Assembly: GCA_016702645.1 (NCBI GenBank)
Contig: JADJDP010000026.1
Span: 1 to 64,000, forward strand
Length of the DNA stretch: 64,000 nucleotides
Source of the DNA: Flavobacteriales bacterium
Lineage (GTDB): Bacteria > Bacteroidota > Bacteroidia > Flavobacteriales_F > PHOS-HE28
Reading direction: 5' to 3'
Shown: positions 36,896-47,349 of the stretch, piece after piece
How positions within the stretch are numbered: position 1 is the first letter of the stretch
How the letters are laid out: each line of letters starts with the position of its first letter
Translations under genes and position numbers: made by a program
Notes under the pieces: generated by a model
The model's database searches: none
What the model saw: only the letters and a program-made list of their open reading frames with translations
Told to the model about the DNA's origin: nothing

Positions 36896-37908
36896 TGGTC
36901 CGCCAGCCAGCGGAGGGCAAGGACTTGATCATTGCCACCCGGCCGTTCGCGCATGAAAAACGCGCCCTCAGCTGGATCAATCTCAGCGTTGCCCTTGTTG
37001 TCACGGTGTCTTGTTACCTCGCCATCTTCTACTTCGATGCTTTGTGGGCCAAGGCGCTGTTCGGCGTGTTGGCAGGCCTTGCCTTGGTGCGGATGTTCAT
37101 CCTTTACCACGATCATCAGCACAAGACCATCCTCAACCGCAGTTGGCTGGCCGACGGATTCTTCGCCGTCTTCGGGGTGTTCATGCTCAGCCCGCCCAGC
37201 ATCTGGAAACGCAGCCACGACCACCATCACAAGCACAACAGCAAGTTGTACACGAGCAGCATAGGGTCGTTTCCGGTGGTGACCGTGGAGAAGTACAAGA
37301 CCCTGACCCCAACGGAGCGCTTCCTGTACCTGTTCATTCGAAGTCCGTTCGCGATCGGTCTCGGCTACGTCTTCGTGTTCATCATCGGCATGTGCCTGAA
37401 CTCCTTCATCAGCAACAGGGGGCGCCACTGGGACAGCCTGATCACCTTGGTGGTGCATGGCGCGCTGGGCTGGGCCACTGGCTACTTCTTCGGTTGGGAG
37501 AACCTTGTCTTCGCGTTCTTCCTGCCCTACCTCGTCACCTTCGCCTTGGGCAGCTACCTGTTCTATGCCCAACACAATTTCCCAGGCACCTCCTTCGCGG
37601 ACAAGGATGGATGGACTTATTTGAAGGCAGCTTTGGCCAGTAGCAGCTACATGCGCATGAACCCGGTGATGCAGTGGTTCACGGGGAACATCGGCTTCCA
37701 CCACATCCACCACCTGAACGCTCACATCCCGTTCTATCGGCTGCCGGAAGTGTTCAAGGCCATACCGGAACTACGTACCAAAGCGATACGGACATCGCTG
37801 CGACCTTGGGATGTGATCGCCTGCTTCCGCTTGAAGGCATGGGACCCCGCCTTGCAGCGGATGGTGACGCACCGGGAATTGCGCCGGTACCGCATGGGCA
37901 AGGCCTGA
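36868..37908 (+). CDS. membrane fatty-acid desaturase (acyl-lipid type)
   Basis: 346 residues with four to six helices and three histidine boxes: HDHQH (81-85), HDHHH (117-121) and HHIHH near residue 275. This set matches bacterial acyl-lipid delta-12-like desaturases rather than the front-end type at 13429, which has QxxHH in box three. Di-iron chemistry in the cytoplasmic membrane. Start overlaps the acyltransferase gene; the stop is followed by a strong hairpin at 37914. Confidence 0.92.
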   Translation: MEAQAPPRIVVRQPAEGKDLIIATRPFAHEKRALSWINLSVALVVTVSCYLAIFYFDALWAKALFGVLAGLALVRMFILYHDHQHKTILNRSWLADGFFAVFGVFMLSPPSIWKRSHDHHHKHNSKLYTSSIGSFPVVTVEKYKTLTPTERFLYLFIRSPFAIGLGYVFVFIIGMCLNSFISNRGRHWDSLITLVVHGALGWATGYFFGWENLVFAFFLPYLVTFALGSYLFYAQHNFPGTSFADKDGWTYLKAALASSSYMRMNPVMQWFTGNIGFHHIHHLNAHIPFYRLPEVFKAIPELRTKAIRTSLRPWDVIACFRLKAWDPALQRMVTHRELRRYRMGKA

Positions 37909-37913
37909 AACCG

Positions 37914-37939
37914 AAGAGGCCCCTTTGACGGGGCCTCTT
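37914..37939. terminator. bidirectional stem-loop terminator
   Basis: Perfect 10-bp stem AAGAGGCCCC/GGGGCCTCTT with loop TTTGAC. It is five bases past the desaturase stop and directly past the minus-strand stop at 37942, so it serves both convergent genes. Only short T tracts flank it. Confidence 0.8.
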
Positions 37940-37941
37940 GC

Positions 37942-38115
37942 TTAGTTCAGTATCACGTTCACCTGCCCTATCGGGGGGGCATCGACCACCTGTAGAGCGC
38001 GGGAGTACCCGAGGATCAGCTGAATGCTGGCTGCACGGGGTCCTGGCTGAAGGTCCAAGGTCATCGGTTTGCGCGCGCGGCGAAGGGTTTTCTTACGAAG
38101 GGTAGAATTCGTCAT
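37942..38115 (-). CDS. 57-residue conserved small protein near the ECF sigma gene
   Basis: Starts at ATG 38113-38115 and ends at TAA 37942-37944. The N-terminal half is very basic (LRKKTLRRARKP), followed by MTLDLQPGPRAASIQLILGYSRALQVV in two parts and ending QVNVILN. Small Bacteroidota proteins with the pattern of a strand, then xxFLLxYSKALxV, then a final strand ending in LN are common beside this sigma gene; I match it by that pattern from memory. It sits between two clear terminators (37914 and 38182), so it has its own promoter. Role unknown. Confidence 0.7.
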   Translation of the reverse strand: MTNSTLRKKTLRRARKPMTLDLQPGPRAASIQLILGYSRALQVVDAPPIGQVNVILN

Positions 38116-38181
38116 AGAGACGGGTTTGGTGGTTTATGCTGGAAAAACGACCACTTGGAGCCCGTATTGTGTACCTGTATG

Positions 38182-38217
38182 AAAAAGCGCGGCGGGCGCC
38201 CAAGGACGCCCGCCGCG
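38182..38217 (-). terminator. Rho-independent terminator of the ECF sigma gene
   Basis: An 11-bp perfect stem (38188-38198 with 38207-38217) and 8-base loop, followed on the minus strand by TTTTT (38182-38186). It lies 19 bp past the sigma factor stop at 38236. Confidence 0.9.
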
Positions 38218-38235
38218 AACGAATGAACCCTTCAC

Positions 38236-38846
38236 CTACTGCCGTTCGAGGACGATCTCGTGCTGGTGGATCATCTTGCGCATGTTGATGAGCGCGTAGC
38301 GCATACGACCAAGGGCCGTGTTGATGCTCACCCCGTGTGCTCCGCGATCTCCTTGAAGCTCATGGCGAGATAGGTGCGCATGATCACCACTTCGCGCTGC
38401 TCCTCCGGCAGGTGATCGATCAACTTGCGCACGTCCTCGTCGATCTGGGTGTTCACCATGCGCTGCTCCACGTTCTTGCCGGGCTGGGCGATGGCGGCGA
38501 ACACGTCATGTTCCTCGGTGCTGTGCACCAAGGGCATCTTCTTGTTCCGCCGGAAGTGATCGATGACCAGGTTGTGGGCAATGCGCATGACCCACGGCAG
38601 GAATTTGCCCTCTTCGTTGTACTTGCCCGATTTCAGGGTATGCACCACCTTGATGAAGGCCTCCTGGAAGAGGTCCTCGGTGAGTTCCCTGTCCCGCACG
38701 AGCAGGTAGACGTGGGACCACACTTTGCGCTTGTGGCGGTGCAGGAGCGTTTCGAAGGCGAACTCATTGCCTTCGAGATACTGCCTTACGAGCTCTTGGT
38801 CGTCGGTACCCACCGACGCGCAGGAAACACTACGCTTGGATAGCAT
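38236..38846 (-). CDS. RNA polymerase sigma-70/ECF factor, one frame break
   Basis: Region 2 is seen as YLEGNEFAFETLLHRHKRKVW, DLFQEAFIKVVHTL and PWVMRIAHNLVIDHFRR. Region 4 begins LPEEQREVVIMRTYLAMSFKEIAEHTG, where the frame stops at TGA 38328-38330. One extra G in the run 38331-38334 restores VSINTALGRMRYALINMRKM, the recognition helix, to a TAG at 38236, total about 203 residues. So the annotated-length ORF (38328-38846) lacks its DNA-recognition helix only because of the break. No anti-sigma gene lies beside it. The first 20 codons form a short serine/cysteine-rich lead. Confidence 0.9.
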
Positions 38847-38851
38847 GGCTT

Positions 38852-38891
38852 TACCCTTTTTGGTCCTTGTTGGATCGAAACTGAAAGGGTA
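38852..38891. promoter_or_regulatory. inverted repeat upstream of the sigma gene
   Basis: Perfect 8-bp arms TACCCTTT (38852-38859) and AAAGGGTA (38884-38891), 24 bp apart, six bases before the sigma start codon. It could be an mRNA leader hairpin or a regulator site. Confidence 0.4.
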
Positions 38892-39114
38892 GAGTCGAGG
38901 CTTATCCGGGTCGGGGTTTTGGTTGATCGCCTATCGAAGCGACGGGCGGGTGGTTCTGATGTGGTAGACGCTGTCGGAGTGGGGAACGTTGCCTTCGATA
39001 TCCTTATTGTGCAAGGTCCGACCCGATCCGATGAGTCCAAAGATAGGTCCACCCGCCAAGCACCGCCAAGCCGATGCCTAATTTCGGCGCCCCGTTCTCG
39101 AAGCGTTCCCGCCT

Positions 39115-41975
39115 TTGCCTGCTCCCAAGACCATCCTTCCCGCCCCCGCTGCCGCCAACGGCCGCTCCCCTGGACCACTGGTACGCCCGCACGGTGTCAT
39201 TCGTGTGCAGGGAGCACGGGTCCACAATCTCAAGAACATCAGCGTGGACATTCCACGTGGCAAATTGGTGGTCATCACCGGCCTCAGCGGGAGCGGAAAG
39301 AGCAGCTTGGCCTTCGATACGTTGTACGCTGAAGGGCAACGGCGTTATGTGGAGAGCCTGAGCAGTTATGCCCGACAATTCATGGGCAGGCTTGAAAAGC
39401 CGGATGTGGATCGCATCATCGGTATCAGTCCAGCGATAGCCATCGAACAAAAGGTGCTCACCAGCAACCCACGCAGCACGGTGGGAACCAGCACCGAGGT
39501 GTACGATCACCTGAAGCTGCTCTTTGCCCGCGCAGGGCGCACCATCTCCCCGGCAAGTGGACAGCAGGTGCGGCGCCATACGATCGAGGATGTCGTGGCC
39601 GGTTTGAACAGCTACCCCGCGGGAAGCAATGTGCTGATGCTAGCACCGCTCAAGATCCCAACCGGGCGCTCGATCAAGGAACATCTCGATATCCTCCAAC
39701 AGCAGGGCTTTGCAAGAGTGCATGATGGAGAGACCGTGCATCGCATCGAGGACCTGATCGCCCAAAAGAAGGCATTGAAGGGACCTACTTCCTGGTGCTC
39801 GATCGCTTGAACGTTTCTCCCGGCGAGAGCGAAACGGAAAGCCGCGCGGCCGATAGCGCGGAGACGGCCTTCTTCGAAGGGCAAGGGGAACTGATCCTGC
39901 TCGGGGAGGACGGCCGCCAGATGGGCTTCAGCGACAAGTTCGAGATGGACGGCGTCAAATTCGAAGAGCCCAGCCCCAACTTGTTCAGTTTCAACGACCC
40001 GGTGGGAGCCTGCCCCGTGTGCGAAGGCTACGGTAGCGTGATCGGTATCGATGCGGACCTGGTGGTCCCTGACAAGAGCCTGAGCCTCTATGACAATTGC
40101 GTGGCGGCCTGGCGCGGCGAAAAGCTGAGCGAATGGAAGGACCACTTCATCCGTGATAGCGCGAAGTACGATTTTCCCATACACCGCCCCTACCGCGACC
40201 TGACCGCTGTGCAACGTGACCTGCTCTGGAAAGGCGCGAAGGGATTGCATGGGATCGATCGCTTCTTCAAGTACGTGGAGGAGAAGAGCTACAAGATCCA
40301 GTACCGCGTGCTGGCCAGCCGCTACCGCGGGAAGACGATCTGCCATGAGTGCAACGGCACCCGCCTTCGAAAGGAAGCGCGCTACGTGAAGATCGCCGAT
40401 CGCGACATCACCCAACTGGTGCATATGCCCATTGTGGAATGCTACCGGTTCTTCCAGGAGCTTGAACTGAACGAACATGATCAGCGCATCGCTTCGCGCC
40501 TGCTGAAGGAGATCGGAAATCGGCTGCAATACCTCGTCGAAGTCGGTGTGGGCTACCTCACGCTCGATCGCCGCAGCAACACCCTCAGCGGGGGCGAGAC
40601 ACAACGCATCGACCTGGCGACATCGCTCGGTAGCAGCCTCGTTGGCAGCATGTACATACTGGACGAACCGAGCATCGGCCTGCACCCACGCGACACGCAG
40701 CGGCTCATCGGCGTGCTGAAGAAACTGCGCGACCTCGGCAACACGGTGATCGTGGTGGAGCACGACGAAGAAGTCATGCGCGCGGCCGACCACATCATCG
40801 ACATGGGACCCATGGCCGGTTCGCACGGCGGAGAAGTGGTGTTCAGTGGATCGCACGAGGGGCTTGCCAGCAGCGACGGTCTCACCGCGAGGTACCTGAC
40901 GGGGCGTGAGTTCATACCTCTGCCGACCCGTCGACGTGCCGTGCGCGACCGACTGATCCTGCGCGGAGCAAGCGAGCACAATCTCAAAAGCATCGATGCG
41001 AGCTTTCCGCTGAACATGCTCACCGTGGTCACCGGTGTGAGCGGCAGCGGCAAAACGACCCTGGTGAAACGCATCCTCCACCCCGCGCTCAAGCGCATCA
41101 TCGAAGGCTTCAGTGAGCGGCCGGGGGAGCATACAGCGCTCGAAGGCGACATTTCCCGGATCGAAGCCGTGGAACTCGTGGACCAAAATCCGATCGGGCG
41201 CAGCTCACGCAGCAACCCGGTGACCTACGTGAAGGCCTGGGACGAAGTGCGCCAGCTCTTCACCGAACAGGATGTGGCGAAGATGCGCGGCTACAAGCCC
41301 AGCTTCTTCAGCTTCAATGTGGACGGCGGCCGTTGCGAGATCTGCCAAGGTGAAGGTGAAGTGCGCATCGAGATGCAGTTCATGGCGGACATCAGCCTGA
41401 CCTGCGACTCCTGCAAGGGCAAGCGCTTCAAGGAAGAGATCCTGGACGTGAAATTCCATGGTCGCGATGTGGCCGAAGTGTTGGACATGACCGTGGACGA
41501 TGCCATCACCTTCTTCCAACAACACATGGACGTTACGGCTTGTGCGCGTATCGTGAGCAAGCTGTTGCCCCTGCAACAGACGGGCATGGGGTATGTAAAA
41601 TTGGGCCAGAGCAGCAGCACGCTCAGCGGCGGCGAAGCGCAACGCATCAAGCTCGCTAGCTTCCTCACCAAAGGACAGGACGAAAAACCAACGCTCTTCA
41701 TCTTCGACGAGCCCACGACCGGCCTGCATTTCCACGACATCGCCAAGCTTCTGCACGCGTTCGACATGCTCATCGCCAACGGCCACAGTGTCATCTGCAT
41801 CGAACACAACACGGAAGTGATCAAGTGCGCCGATCACATCATCGACCTCGGACCTGATGGGGGCGATGGCGGCGGACAAGTGATCTTCACCGGTACCCCG
41901 GAAGAACTCATTGCGCAGGACGGATCGCTCACCGGCGCAGCACTCGCAAAGAGTTGGCAGCGCTCAGCGCAGTAG
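39115..41975 (+). CDS. uvrA: excinuclease ABC subunit A, one frame break
   Basis: About 953 residues when the frames 39115-39810 and 39795-41975 are joined by one added G near 39781 (AAGGG-GTYFLVLDRLNV). UvrA recognises bulky DNA damage and loads UvrB. Seen: Walker A1 GLSGSGKSS, YVESLSSYARQF, zinc ligands CPVC and CHECNG, signature LSGGETQRIDLA and Walker B YILDEPSIGLH; then A2 GVSGSGKTTL, the second zinc pair CEICQGEG and CDSCKGK, LSGGEAQRIKLA and FIFDEPTTGLHFHD. The start is uncertain: TTG at 39115, a downstream GTG, or the ATG at 39074 in another frame. The stop overlaps the convergent T9SS gene by 12 bases. Confidence 0.95.
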
Positions 41976-44900
41976 CGTAACATGGCCCGTCACGGTGACG
42001 GGTTCCTTGTTGTCACAATAGGCTGAATAGGTAAGGATGACGTAATAGGTTCCATCCGGGACCGTCTCACCGTTGTTGTCCTTCTTGCCGTTCCAACCCG
42101 CCTCGCTGTTCACGGTGCTGTAAACCCGCATGCCCCAGCGGTTGTAGATGTCCATGCTGTAGTCGGTGGCGTCAACATTGGTTGGCAGGAAGCGTTCGTT
42201 CTTCTCGTCCCCGTTCGGTGTGAAGACGTTCGGGATGAACGGCTTGCCCGCGGTGGTGGCAGCCAAGCTCACTACCATGGTGTCGGTGATCGGGCAACCA
42301 ATGGGATCCAGCGCAGTGTACCAGTAGGTTCCGGCCAATGAGACGAAGAGCGAATCCCCGGTGCTACCATCGCTCCAAGTCACTTGCGCGGGATCGAACG
42401 GAAGCTGGAGCAACTCCTGCTCACCCGGGCAGAGTTCTGCATCGGCCAGCGATGGATACGTGGGGGCCGCCTGCACGGTGATCGTATCGGTACCCGAACA
42501 GAACCCATCCGTGACCTCCACCACGTAGTCACCGGGTTCAAGAACGGTGATGGTCTCGGAATCTTCGTTGGTGCTCCACAAATAGGTATCGAAACCAGCA
42601 CCCGCATCAAGGATGGCGCTGCCCCCATCACACAGCGGAACAGGTGTGGTAAGTTCCAAGATCAGACCCGGCACTTCCACCGGGACATCCACGCTCAAGA
42701 ACGCCGTATCCGTGCAGATCGCATCGATGAGCGCGAGCGTGACGGTGTAAGTGCCAGGAGCCGCATAGGCATGCACTGGATTCGTTTGGGAGGACGTGGT
42801 GTTGTCCCCGAAGTCCCAGAAATAGACGCTGCTGCCCGTGCTGGAATTGAAGAACTGGACGGATACCGCATCGCAGGTCCCACCCGGTACCGCTTCGAAG
42901 ATGGGATCCGGGACCGCCGGAGCCACCACGTTGACCTCCAAATACGCGGTATCGATAGCAAGGCAGAGACCCACTGCCGTTCCAATGAGCATGACGCTGT
43001 ACGTACCCGGTTCGTCGTAGATATGAGCCAGCGTGGCATCGGTGCTGAGCGTTCCATCACCAAGGTCCCATGCCCAATTGTCCGCTGTTCCCACCGCGTT
43101 GAACACGATCGGTTCGGTCAGGCAGGCACCGGTGGCGGTGATGTTCGCATCGATGGTCACCTGTACGTTCTGTTCGAAGTCGATCTTGAACACCCCGAGG
43201 TTGCAGTTCTGCCCCATATCCGTGCTGCTCCATGCACCGGGCGTTGTGGGGAAGGTGCCACCGCAGCCTGCGCAAACTGCCTGGTACACCCTGCCGCCCT
43301 TGTCGAACCGCGAGGTTCCTCCGTCAACATGCTCGCTCGCGGTCCCTCCGAAGAAAGTGGCGTATGCCAAGGATGCTGCATCCTCGTTGAGCACCATGAG
43401 GTAGAAATCGCTGCCGTCCGTCGTCGACTGGAATGCATCCGAAGTGACGGGCAGGCCGAGCGTGCTGCTCGTGGTGACACCACCACCTGCCGGATTCACC
43501 GAGCCGCCCCAACCACTGAAGTAGATCTGCTCGCAATCGCTGACCAGGAAAGCCGAGGGGCTGATGTTCTCGGTTCCGGTTGTACCGATACGCGTTGACC
43601 AAAGTGAGGCTGATAGGTCGTTGTTGAACTTCTGCAGGAACTGCGAACCGCTCGGGTTGGCATAAACCCCTGCCGATACAGGATAATTCCCCGTCGTTTG
43701 CCCGACGACGTACACGTTGTCCTGCGTATCCAACTGAACGAAATAGCTCTGGTCGAAACTCGCCGTTCCGAAATAAGTGGCAGACAACAGGGCGGTGCCA
43801 TCCGGCGCAAAACGAGCCAGGAAACCATCCACGCCACCGGATGAGGCACTGGCGAACGGTGCCCCTGCCACCGGCAGATCCACGCTCTGCGTGCCACCGG
43901 TCGCGAACACCTCACCGGTGCTCGATACTTGTACACCATACCCGGCGTCGTTGGCAGAACCACCATGGTAGGTAGCCCACAACATCGTGCTCAGCGTTGG
44001 GTCCATTCGGAAGATGTAGGCATCAAGCCCACCAGCGAGCGAGGCCTGCGAAGCACCGGCTGTGGTGAGAAGATCCGAGCTCGTTGTGCTCGTTACCACC
44101 ACCGGTCGCTCCTGATCGTCCATGATGATCTCCCCGCGGAAGGGATCACCGTAGTTCCGCAAGAGCGGGGTGAACTGGTTCAATCCGTCATTGCCCGTTC
44201 CACCAACGTAGGTTGAACCCACCAGCGCGGTGGCAGTGGCGTTGAGGTGTACGACAGCCACGTCGGTGCCTCCGAAGTAGGTGAATCCATAGGATCCGCC
44301 GAACGGAGGCGCGGAACCGCCAGCGAAGGTTGCATCGTAGCAGTTGGCCGATACCGGGAAATCGAACGAACCCGTGGTACCAAGGATGAAGAGTTCATCA
44401 TCGCTGTTCACCACCATGCTGTGCGGCAGGTCGTTGTCCGAGCCACCCACATACGTGGTCCAAACCAAGCTCGTACCATCGGGGCTGAACTTGGAAACCC
44501 CCATGTCGATTGTGCCTCCGCCAAAGGCCGTTTGTACCGCACCGACCGAGGTGGGGTAGCCGAAACCGAACGCACTACCAGCCCCATAAAGGTGTCCTGA
44601 AGCATCGTAGGTGGCCGTGCATCCGAAATTATCCGCGCTGCTGCCCACGTACGAACTGAAGGTGACGACGGGATCGATCACCAAGGGGAACCGGCGGTCA
44701 TACCCTTCCGGGAAGTCGAAGAAAACACGGTCGTTCTGCAAGCGGTACGCCGCTGTCACCGGGTGCTTCACCCCGCCTATCTCCTGCCATGCAACTGGGC
44801 GATGTTCCACCACTTCACCGGCCGAAGTGGAGACGATGAGCAGCCCGCCCTCGACACGAAGACCGTCCTGTCCTTCATACTTCATTACGATGCTGGAGGG

Positions 44901-45404
44901 GTCGGCACCGGCGGCCACAAGCCAGTCGTACTTCATCCCCGAACCACCATCCACATGCATGTCGATGCCCGGATAGACATCGTAAAGGTGTACGGCTCCG
45001 AAGCTGGCTGCACCGCTTCCCCATCGTCCGGGATCGTTGCCAAGGAAATAGTTCACGTAGTGCGCAGCCCGCTCTTCACCGGCATGACGCTGCGTGGTGG
45101 CACCTTCGAAATGGACCTTGTAGGCGTGTATCCGCAAGGGCTCAGCCACCGCATTGGCCCTGCCGTGCATCAGGTGCTCTCCGCCTGCGCTCACCACATA
45201 GGTGAAGGCGTTCCGCTCCACGAACAAGACTCCACCGGGGGTGCGGGCGCGAAAGAGCACTTGCTGCGGCCATTGGCCTTTGTTCTCGTGGAACTCCAGG
45301 CCCTTCGAGCCATCGTGATTATGAGCATGGTCGTGCGCGAGGGCGGTAAGGCACAGCGGCAGGAACGAGGCGGCGAAAATCGTGCGTGCGGAGCGGGTCA
45401 GCAT
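41964..45404 (-). CDS. large secreted protein with beta-propeller, PKD domains and gliding-motility (T9SS type B) C-terminus
   Basis: 1146 residues from the ATG at 45404, chosen because it opens a signal peptide (IFAASFLPLCLTALA). The first 230 residues fit the DUF7948 entry domain (FHENKGQWPQQVLF, YDVYPGIDMHV). SBBP-type repeats follow, each ending in a TYVGGSDND- or TYHGGSAND-like turn. Next are three PKD domains (AWDLGDGTLSTDATLAH and YFWDFGDNTTSS), Ig-like segments (DGGSAILDAG), and the end FIPNVFTPNGDEKNERF then IYNRWGMRVY, the CHU_C gliding-motility-associated domain. Such proteins are exported by T9SS and bind the cell surface. It is convergent with uvrA. Confidence 0.93.
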   Translation of the reverse strand: MLTRSARTIFAASFLPLCLTALAHDHAHNHDGSKGLEFHENKGQWPQQVLFRARTPGGVLFVERNAFTYVVSAGGEHLMHGRANAVAEPLRIHAYKVHFEGATTQRHAGEERAAHYVNYFLGNDPGRWGSGAASFGAVHLYDVYPGIDMHVDGGSGMKYDWLVAAGADPSSIVMKYEGQDGLRVEGGLLIVSTSAGEVVEHRPVAWQEIGGVKHPVTAAYRLQNDRVFFDFPEGYDRRFPLVIDPVVTFSSYVGSSADNFGCTATYDASGHLYGAGSAFGFGYPTSVGAVQTAFGGGTIDMGVSKFSPDGTSLVWTTYVGGSDNDLPHSMVVNSDDELFILGTTGSFDFPVSANCYDATFAGGSAPPFGGSYGFTYFGGTDVAVVHLNATATALVGSTYVGGTGNDGLNQFTPLLRNYGDPFRGEIIMDDQERPVVVTSTTSSDLLTTAGASQASLAGGLDAYIFRMDPTLSTMLWATYHGGSANDAGYGVQVSSTGEVFATGGTQSVDLPVAGAPFASASSGGVDGFLARFAPDGTALLSATYFGTASFDQSYFVQLDTQDNVYVVGQTTGNYPVSAGVYANPSGSQFLQKFNNDLSASLWSTRIGTTGTENISPSAFLVSDCEQIYFSGWGGSVNPAGGGVTTSSTLGLPVTSDAFQSTTDGSDFYLMVLNEDAASLAYATFFGGTASEHVDGGTSRFDKGGRVYQAVCAGCGGTFPTTPGAWSSTDMGQNCNLGVFKIDFEQNVQVTIDANITATGACLTEPIVFNAVGTADNWAWDLGDGTLSTDATLAHIYDEPGTYSVMLIGTAVGLCLAIDTAYLEVNVVAPAVPDPIFEAVPGGTCDAVSVQFFNSSTGSSVYFWDFGDNTTSSQTNPVHAYAAPGTYTVTLALIDAICTDTAFLSVDVPVEVPGLILELTTPVPLCDGGSAILDAGAGFDTYLWSTNEDSETITVLEPGDYVVEVTDGFCSGTDTITVQAAPTYPSLADAELCPGEQELLQLPFDPAQVTWSDGSTGDSLFVSLAGTYWYTALDPIGCPITDTMVVSLAATTAGKPFIPNVFTPNGDEKNERFLPTNVDATDYSMDIYNRWGMRVYSTVNSEAGWNGKKDNNGETVPDGTYYVILTYSAYCDNKEPVTVTGHVTLLR

Positions 45405-45499
45405 GGCGGATGAGTGGTCTGGGAGAAAGACGGGGACGACGGTCGGTAAGTTGGTCGCCGGTCGAAGATCGTCAACCATTCGACACCGACAACGCGGGC

Positions 45500-47346
45500 T
45501 TACCTGAACTGCAGATCGTAAAGCTTCCTGTATGCCCCGTTCTGCGCGAGCAACTCCTGGTGGCTCCCCTGTTCAACGATGGCGCCCTTGTCAAGTACGA
45601 GGATACGATCGGCGTACTGGACCGTGCTAAGGCGGTGGGCGATAACGATGCTGGTCCGACCCTTGGTGATGCGCTCCGTGGCCTGCTGGATCAGTTGTTC
45701 GCTCAGGCTGTCCACGCTGCTTGTCGCCTCGTCCAACACGAGCACCTTGGGCTTGTACACCGCTGCGCGGATGAAGGACAACAACTGCCGCTGGCCGGTG
45801 CTGAGGATGCCTCCCCGCTCCCCTACTTCCGTGTCATAGCCCTTGGGCAGTTTCAGGATGAAATCGTGGGCACCCACCTCTTTCGCAGCGGCGATGACCT
45901 CCTCCCGGGTGATCGATGGATCGTTCAGCGTGATGTTGTTGTGGACGGTATCGCTGAACAGGAAGACTTCCTGCAACACCACGCTAATGCTCCTACGCAG
46001 ATCGCTAAGGCGGTAGTCACGGATCTCGCGACCATCCAAATACACGGCACCTTTCTGGAACTCATACGCACGACTGAGAACGTTGATGATGGAACTCTTG
46101 CCGCTCCCCGTGGCACCGACCAGTGCGATCATCTGTCCGGCCTTCGCCTCGAAGCTGATGTCCTTCAGCACGTACTGCTCATCCTCGTAGGCGAACCACA
46201 TTCCATCGAAACGGATGTCGCCCCGCAGATCGGCCGTGGAGGCGGTGCCTTCATCGTCCAGCATGGCTTCGGTATCCAGCACCTTGAAGACGCGCTCGCT
46301 TCCCACCATGCCCATCTGCAACACGTTGAAGCGATCCGCGAGTTGGCGGATGGGACGATACAGGAGGTTGATGTACATGATGTAGCTGAACACCTCGCCG
46401 ACCGAAATATCCCCAGCCAGCGTGTCCTTCACTCCCCACCAAACGAGCAGGCCGAGCGAGATGGCACTGAGGATCTCCACCACCGGGAAGAAGATGCTGT
46501 AGGCCAACACGCTGCGGATGTGGGCCTTGCGGTGCTCGCGATTGATCGCCTTGAACTTGGCGTACTCCTGCTCCTCGCGCCCGAAGAGTTGTACGATGCT
46601 CATTCCCTGGATGTGCTCCTGCACGAAGGCGTTCAAGCGAGCCACTTGGGTGCGCACGTCCTGGAAGCTCTTCTGGATGCTGTTCTTGAAGATGTTGGTG
46701 CTCCAGATGAGGATGGGGATCGGCAACATGCTCAAGAGCGCCAGCTTCCAGTTCACCACGAACATCACGATCACCACCACCACGAGCTTGAGGATGTCGC
46801 CCATGATCATGAGCAAGCCTTGCGAGAAGATGTCGTCGATGGTCTCTATGTCGCTGATCACACGCGTGACCAAGGTCCCGATCGGTGTGCGGTCGAAGTA
46901 GCGCAACCTGAACCCGATGATGCGGGTGTAGAGCTTCTTTGGCGCAGGTCGAAGGTGACGGCCTGCCCCAGCCAACTGGTCCAGAAGGCCTGGAAGAACT
47001 GAACGATGGTCTCCACGAAAAGAAGCACGATCGCAGCGATGGAGATCGCCCAAACGAGGGCCCATGCACCGGTAGCGATGTGATCGCGCGCGAGACCGGC
47101 GGTCCAAGCAATGCTCTTCGCGTTCCAAGAGGACTCTTCGGTGGTTTGGAACAGCGAGTTGTAGTCCTGCGCCACCACATCCACGATCCAGCCCATCATG
47201 AGCGGCCGTACGACACCCACCAAACTGAGCACGAGTGTGAGCAACACGGCCGCCCAGAAGATCCTGCGGTAGGGCTTCGTGAACGCGAACACCCGCCCGA
47301 AGAGCTTGCGGTCGAAGGCTTTGCCTTGGGTGGTGGTGGCACTCAT
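45500..47346 (-). CDS. ABC exporter, fused permease-ATPase (MsbA/MDR-like), one frame break
   Basis: The N-terminal frame (47346 to about 46939) holds two membrane helices (IFWAAVLLTLVLSLVGVV and LVWAISIAAIVLLFVETI). One added base in the A run (T run 46938-46940 on the plus strand) joins FDLRQKKLYTRI to the long frame. That carries the rest of the six-helix core and an ATPase with GATGSGKSSI, signature LSTGQRQLLSF, Walker B VLVLDEATSSVD and H-loop IAHRLST. About 614 residues, the usual half-transporter length; acts as a homodimer or heterodimer. LSTGQ departs from LSGGQ. It follows truA by three bases, so an operon is likely. Substrate unknown. Confidence 0.9.
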
Positions 47347-47349
47347 CCG

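Noticed and set aside
39779..39796. programmed ribosomal frameshift in uvrA
   Set aside because: No slippery heptamer or pseudoknot, uvrA is not known to use one, and a dozen unrelated genes show the same lesion at homopolymers.
39612..41186. 524-residue minus-strand open frame
   Set aside because: Antisense to uvrA, whose motifs are unambiguous.
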